The notes under the pieces were generated by a model, which was given only the letters and a program-made list of their open reading frames with translations, searched no databases and was not told the DNA's origin. DNA of 7,626 nt from an archaeon (GTDB lineage Archaea; Asgardarchaeota; Hermodarchaeia; Hermodarchaeales; Hermodarchaeaceae), in contig JABXGU010000462.1 of assembly GCA_016550415.1 (NCBI GenBank), forward strand, positions 1-7,626, given 5' to 3'. Positions 6,132 to 7,626 of the stretch are shown one piece after another. How positions within the stretch are numbered: position 1 is the first letter of the stretch; the number at the start of each line of letters is the position of its first letter. The position numbers and the translations under genes are program-made.

Positions 6132-7034
6132 TTACAGAGCGCCAAGGACAAAGTTGGAGAGGCCAAGGAATGCTCCTACCTTATCACATAGGCTTGCTCG
6201 AGACGCATATTTAACTGGGTCACGCAAGACGAGAATTGCAGATGCTGCAACAGATCCTATTCCAGGGATAAGTAAAACAACATAGAGCGGACCAGTCCAG
6301 TTCCAGCCAAAGCTGTTTGCAAACCATGGGATGCTAAATGAGATTATGCCGATAATGTTGAATGTTGCAGCTACAATGGAAGCGGTTTTAATGCCATACT
6401 TACGGGCAATTGTTTGAACGTTTCGTAAAGCGTCTCCTTCGATGTCTTCGATTCCCTTGATTGTTTCTCGGCCTTGAAGGACACTAGCTGCAGTTACAAA
6501 ATAAACCCATATGACAGGAGGAATGACTGGAAAAGTGACAAGTGTACCATAGAAGAGTCCAAAGGCAAAGCTTACTGACACTGCAAAGTTGCCTAAAAGT
6601 CCCATTACTTTGCCTTTTGCTGCATAGAAAAGACCAACGATGGCAAATAGTACTGCAATAGCCATGGTCCATATTCCAATGGCTGATAATGGGATAGTTA
6701 GTATTGATATTATGAGTCCAAGTGTTACAAGAGTTGCAGTCCATATTTTGGCTTGTCGAACTGTAATTGCTCCACTTGGAAGTGGACGTTGTGGTCTATT
6801 CACTCTATCCACTTCTAAATCATAGATATCATTAACTACGTTTCCTGCTGATGCTATGCAGAAATACGTGAGTGTTGCTGTGAATAAGACGTATATCAGT
6901 TCTGTGAAGGTCCATATGGGCCCTATTAAACTGAGGGCTATCCTATGAGTTGTTAAGACTCCGATTATCACTGTGAGGCTGCCGAATAATGTGTTGGCGG
7001 GTCGAGTGATTGTGATGAATGCCTTAAGTGACAA
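6132..7034 (-). CDS. UbiA-family prenyltransferase, probable digeranylgeranylglyceryl phosphate synthase
   Basis: The likely reaction transfers a second geranylgeranyl group to geranylgeranylglyceryl phosphate (EC 2.5.1.42), a step in archaeal ether-lipid synthesis at the membrane. The 300 residues form about eight or nine hydrophobic helices. The first Asp-rich motif, NVVNDIYDLEVDRVNRP (65-81), holds Asn68, Asp69, Asp72 and Asp76 for Mg-diphosphate binding. The second, RETIKGIEDIEGD (189-201), holds Asp197 and Asp201, with Gly194 where Asp is common in relatives. The pattern 'GNVxND...NRPxRPxPSG' is typical of archaeal DGGGP synthases, but other UbiA members (quinone or heme pathways) share the fold, so the substrate is inferred. 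The start is TTG 7034, with GAGG eight bases upstream and an in-frame stop just before it. It is the first gene of a probable three-gene operon. Confidence 0.88.
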   Translation of the reverse strand: MSLKAFITITRPANTLFGSLTVIIGVLTTHRIALSLIGPIWTFTELIYVLFTATLTYFCIASAGNVVNDIYDLEVDRVNRPQRPLPSGAITVRQAKIWTATLVTLGLIISILTIPLSAIGIWTMAIAVLFAIVGLFYAAKGKVMGLLGNFAVSVSFAFGLFYGTLVTFPVIPPVIWVYFVTAASVLQGRETIKGIEDIEGDALRNVQTIARKYGIKTASIVAATFNIIGIISFSIPWFANSFGWNWTGPLYVVLLIPGIGSVAASAILVLRDPVKYASRASLCDKVGAFLGLSNFVLGAL

Positions 7035-7042
7035 CAGTTGCG

Positions 7043-7046
7043 CCTC
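7043..7046 (-). promoter_or_regulatory. Ribosome binding site deciding the TTG start of the UbiA gene
   Basis: GAGG lies eight bases before TTG 7034. An in-frame TAA lies immediately upstream of it, so only CTG 7037 or TTG 7034 can begin this protein. Confidence 0.5.
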
Positions 7047-7077
7047 TTAGTTATAGGTGAATTTTACACTCTTCTTG

Positions 7078-7085
7078 TTTAAATA
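7078..7085 (-). promoter_or_regulatory. TATA box of the UbiA operon
   Basis: TATTTAAA on the minus strand predicts a transcript start near 7055, which leaves a leader of about 20 bases. That leader contains GAGG (7046-7043), placed correctly for the TTG start at 7034. The agreement of the three signals makes this the best-supported promoter in the window. The element is nearly symmetric, so it could also be read on the plus strand. Confidence 0.55.
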
Positions 7086-7093
7086 GCAATGGC

Positions 7094-7106
7094 ATTGGTT
7101 ACCAAT
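7094..7106. repeat. Perfect palindrome ATTGGT-T-ACCAAT
   Basis: Six-base arms flank a single central T. It lies nine bases outside the UbiA TATA box, between the two divergent genes, as an operator for a dimeric regulator would. No regulator is encoded nearby, so an operator role is inferred from position and symmetry only. Confidence 0.45.
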
Positions 7107-7128
7107 ACCTTAGAATACTTTCGGTGAC

Positions 7129-7194
7129 CCGTCTGCTACATGTCTGTCTGTTCAAACAGATTGTCAGGAAAAGCCACATAAAGGGGACAGACGG
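7129..7194. repeat. Inverted repeat CCGTCTG/CAGACGG with an inner hairpin
   Basis: CCGTCTG (7129-7135) is matched by CAGACGG (7188-7194). Inside lies a tighter inverted pair, TCTGTT-CA-AACAGA (7147-7160), and GTCTGTC at 7142-7148 can also pair with GACAGAC at 7186-7192. Together they give alternative pairings just before the HerA-like gene. This could be an operator or a leader structure; its function is unknown. Confidence 0.4.
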
Positions 7195-7202
7195 CACATG
7201 AA

Positions 7203-7626
7203 ATGGGAATTAGAGTGAACGATGAAACATCTCATTTTGACTATCTCTCGTCTCATGCTAGAACCAATCTAAAACTAGGCTACCTAGTTCAAGGAAAAAT
7301 CACACATCCCTACTCTCTCGCACTTCAGGATCTTTGCAATCTCTTTGTAATTGGTGAACGCGCTGTTGACATCTACTACACTCTCCTCCTGCAACTTTGT
7401 GATGATAATAAGATACCTGTAATTGTCCTCACCAACCGTGACTCAGATGGTTATGAAGACCAAGTCTGTGAAACACCCTTTTGGCATTTGGATTTGGAAG
7501 CAGACCAAGTTAATTTTGATCTCTTCGATCTTGGCGGTGAAGTCCATCCCTCCCGTCAAGTCACAATTCTAATTGAGCTCCTTACATCCTTCTCCCCACT
7601 TTCACCTACAGCAAAGAATCTTCTCC
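7203..7626 (+). CDS. HerA/DUF87-like protein lacking a Walker A loop (N-terminus only, runs off right edge)
   Basis: The plus frame is open from ATG 7203 to the edge, 141 residues, with an in-frame TAA at 7179 and no other start between. The opening follows the pattern of archaeal HerA/VirB4-like ATPases: LGYLVQGKITHPYSLAL (25-41), which matches 'hGxhhxG....PhxLxLxDL', then LFVIGERAVDIYYTLL (47-62) where the P-loop belongs, then KIPVIVLTNRD (70-80) as the next strand, and a 'FDL...EVHPSRQVTILIELL' segment (108-127) as in the HerA insert. The P-loop position reads IGERAVDIYY with no GxxxxGK[ST], so nucleotide binding in the usual manner is unlikely. HerA proteins drive DNA translocation; a degenerate copy may be a structural or regulatory partner. 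No ribosome site precedes the ATG, but a CATAAAG element about 24 bases upstream would suit a leaderless transcript. The C-terminal half is outside the window. Confidence 0.6.
   Translation, partial: MGIRVNDETSHFDYLSSHARTNLKLGYLVQGKITHPYSLALQDLCNLFVIGERAVDIYYTLLLQLCDDNKIPVIVLTNRDSDGYEDQVCETPFWHLDLEADQVNFDLFDLGGEVHPSRQVTILIELLTSFSPLSPTAKNLL

Larger units (their letters stand above)
7035..7202. other. Divergent intergenic region between UbiA and the HerA-like gene
   Basis: This 168-base stretch holds the UbiA promoter and leader, a perfect 13-base palindrome and nested inverted repeats. An ATG at 7198 opens a frame of only six codons and is not a gene. Confidence 0.6.

Noticed and set aside
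7198..7218. ATG at 7198 as the start of the right-hand gene
   Set aside because: This frame stops after six codons; the HerA-like frame starts at 7203.
1..7626. tRNA, rRNA, CRISPR array, insertion sequence or integrase
   Set aside because: No cloverleaf, regularly spaced repeats, transposase motifs or terminal inverted repeats were seen.

Overview
The window looks archaeal and most likely comes from an Asgard (Promethearchaeota) genome. Three things support this. There is a UbiA-family prenyltransferase of the archaeal ether-lipid type, A/T-rich TATA-like boxes sit about 25 bases before several starts, and two adjacent genes encode ESCRT-III/Snf7-fold proteins. One resembles the eukaryotic Vps2/Vps24 class and the other the Snf7/Vps32 class, and neither shows the winged-helix tail of crenarchaeal CdvB. 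The lineage is an inference. A Thorarchaeia-like genome would fit the moderate G+C, but no marker gene here settles it.

Layout. (1) Bases 2064 down to 1, minus strand: the first 688 residues of a STAND-type P-loop NTPase with a helical N-terminus, an NTPase core, a winged-helix-like segment and five TPR repeats. The C-terminus lies beyond the left edge. (2) Bases 2065-2463: a 399-base divergent intergenic region holding the promoters of the STAND gene and of the ESCRT-III pair. (3) Bases 2464-3726, plus strand: two ESCRT-III genes three bases apart, each ending in a MIM1-like leucine motif. (4) Bases 5386-3776, minus strand, converging on the ESCRT-III pair: a modular protein with six CxxC pairs, a helical middle, a GRAM/PH-like domain and a C-terminal coiled coil. 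(5) Bases 6117-5395: a calcineurin-like metallophosphoesterase. (6) Bases 7034-6132: a UbiA prenyltransferase, probably digeranylgeranylglyceryl phosphate synthase. Items 4-6 lie head to tail with gaps of 14 and 8 bases and look like an operon read from the right. (7) Bases 7035-7202: an intergenic region with several palindromes. (8) From 7203 on the plus strand to the right edge: the N-terminus of a HerA/DUF87-like protein whose Walker A loop is missing.

How the genes may work together. The ESCRT-III pair should form membrane-remodelling filaments taken apart by a Vps4-type AAA ATPase, which is not in the window. The neighbouring zinc-finger/GRAM/coiled-coil protein has the kind of parts expected of a membrane adaptor, loosely recalling the PH-like-plus-zinc-finger make-up of eukaryotic Vps36. 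The divergent STAND-TPR protein looks like a signal-sensing switch. A functional link between the STAND sensor, the ESCRT-III pair and the GRAM protein is a hypothesis from proximity only. The UbiA enzyme is ordinary lipid metabolism.
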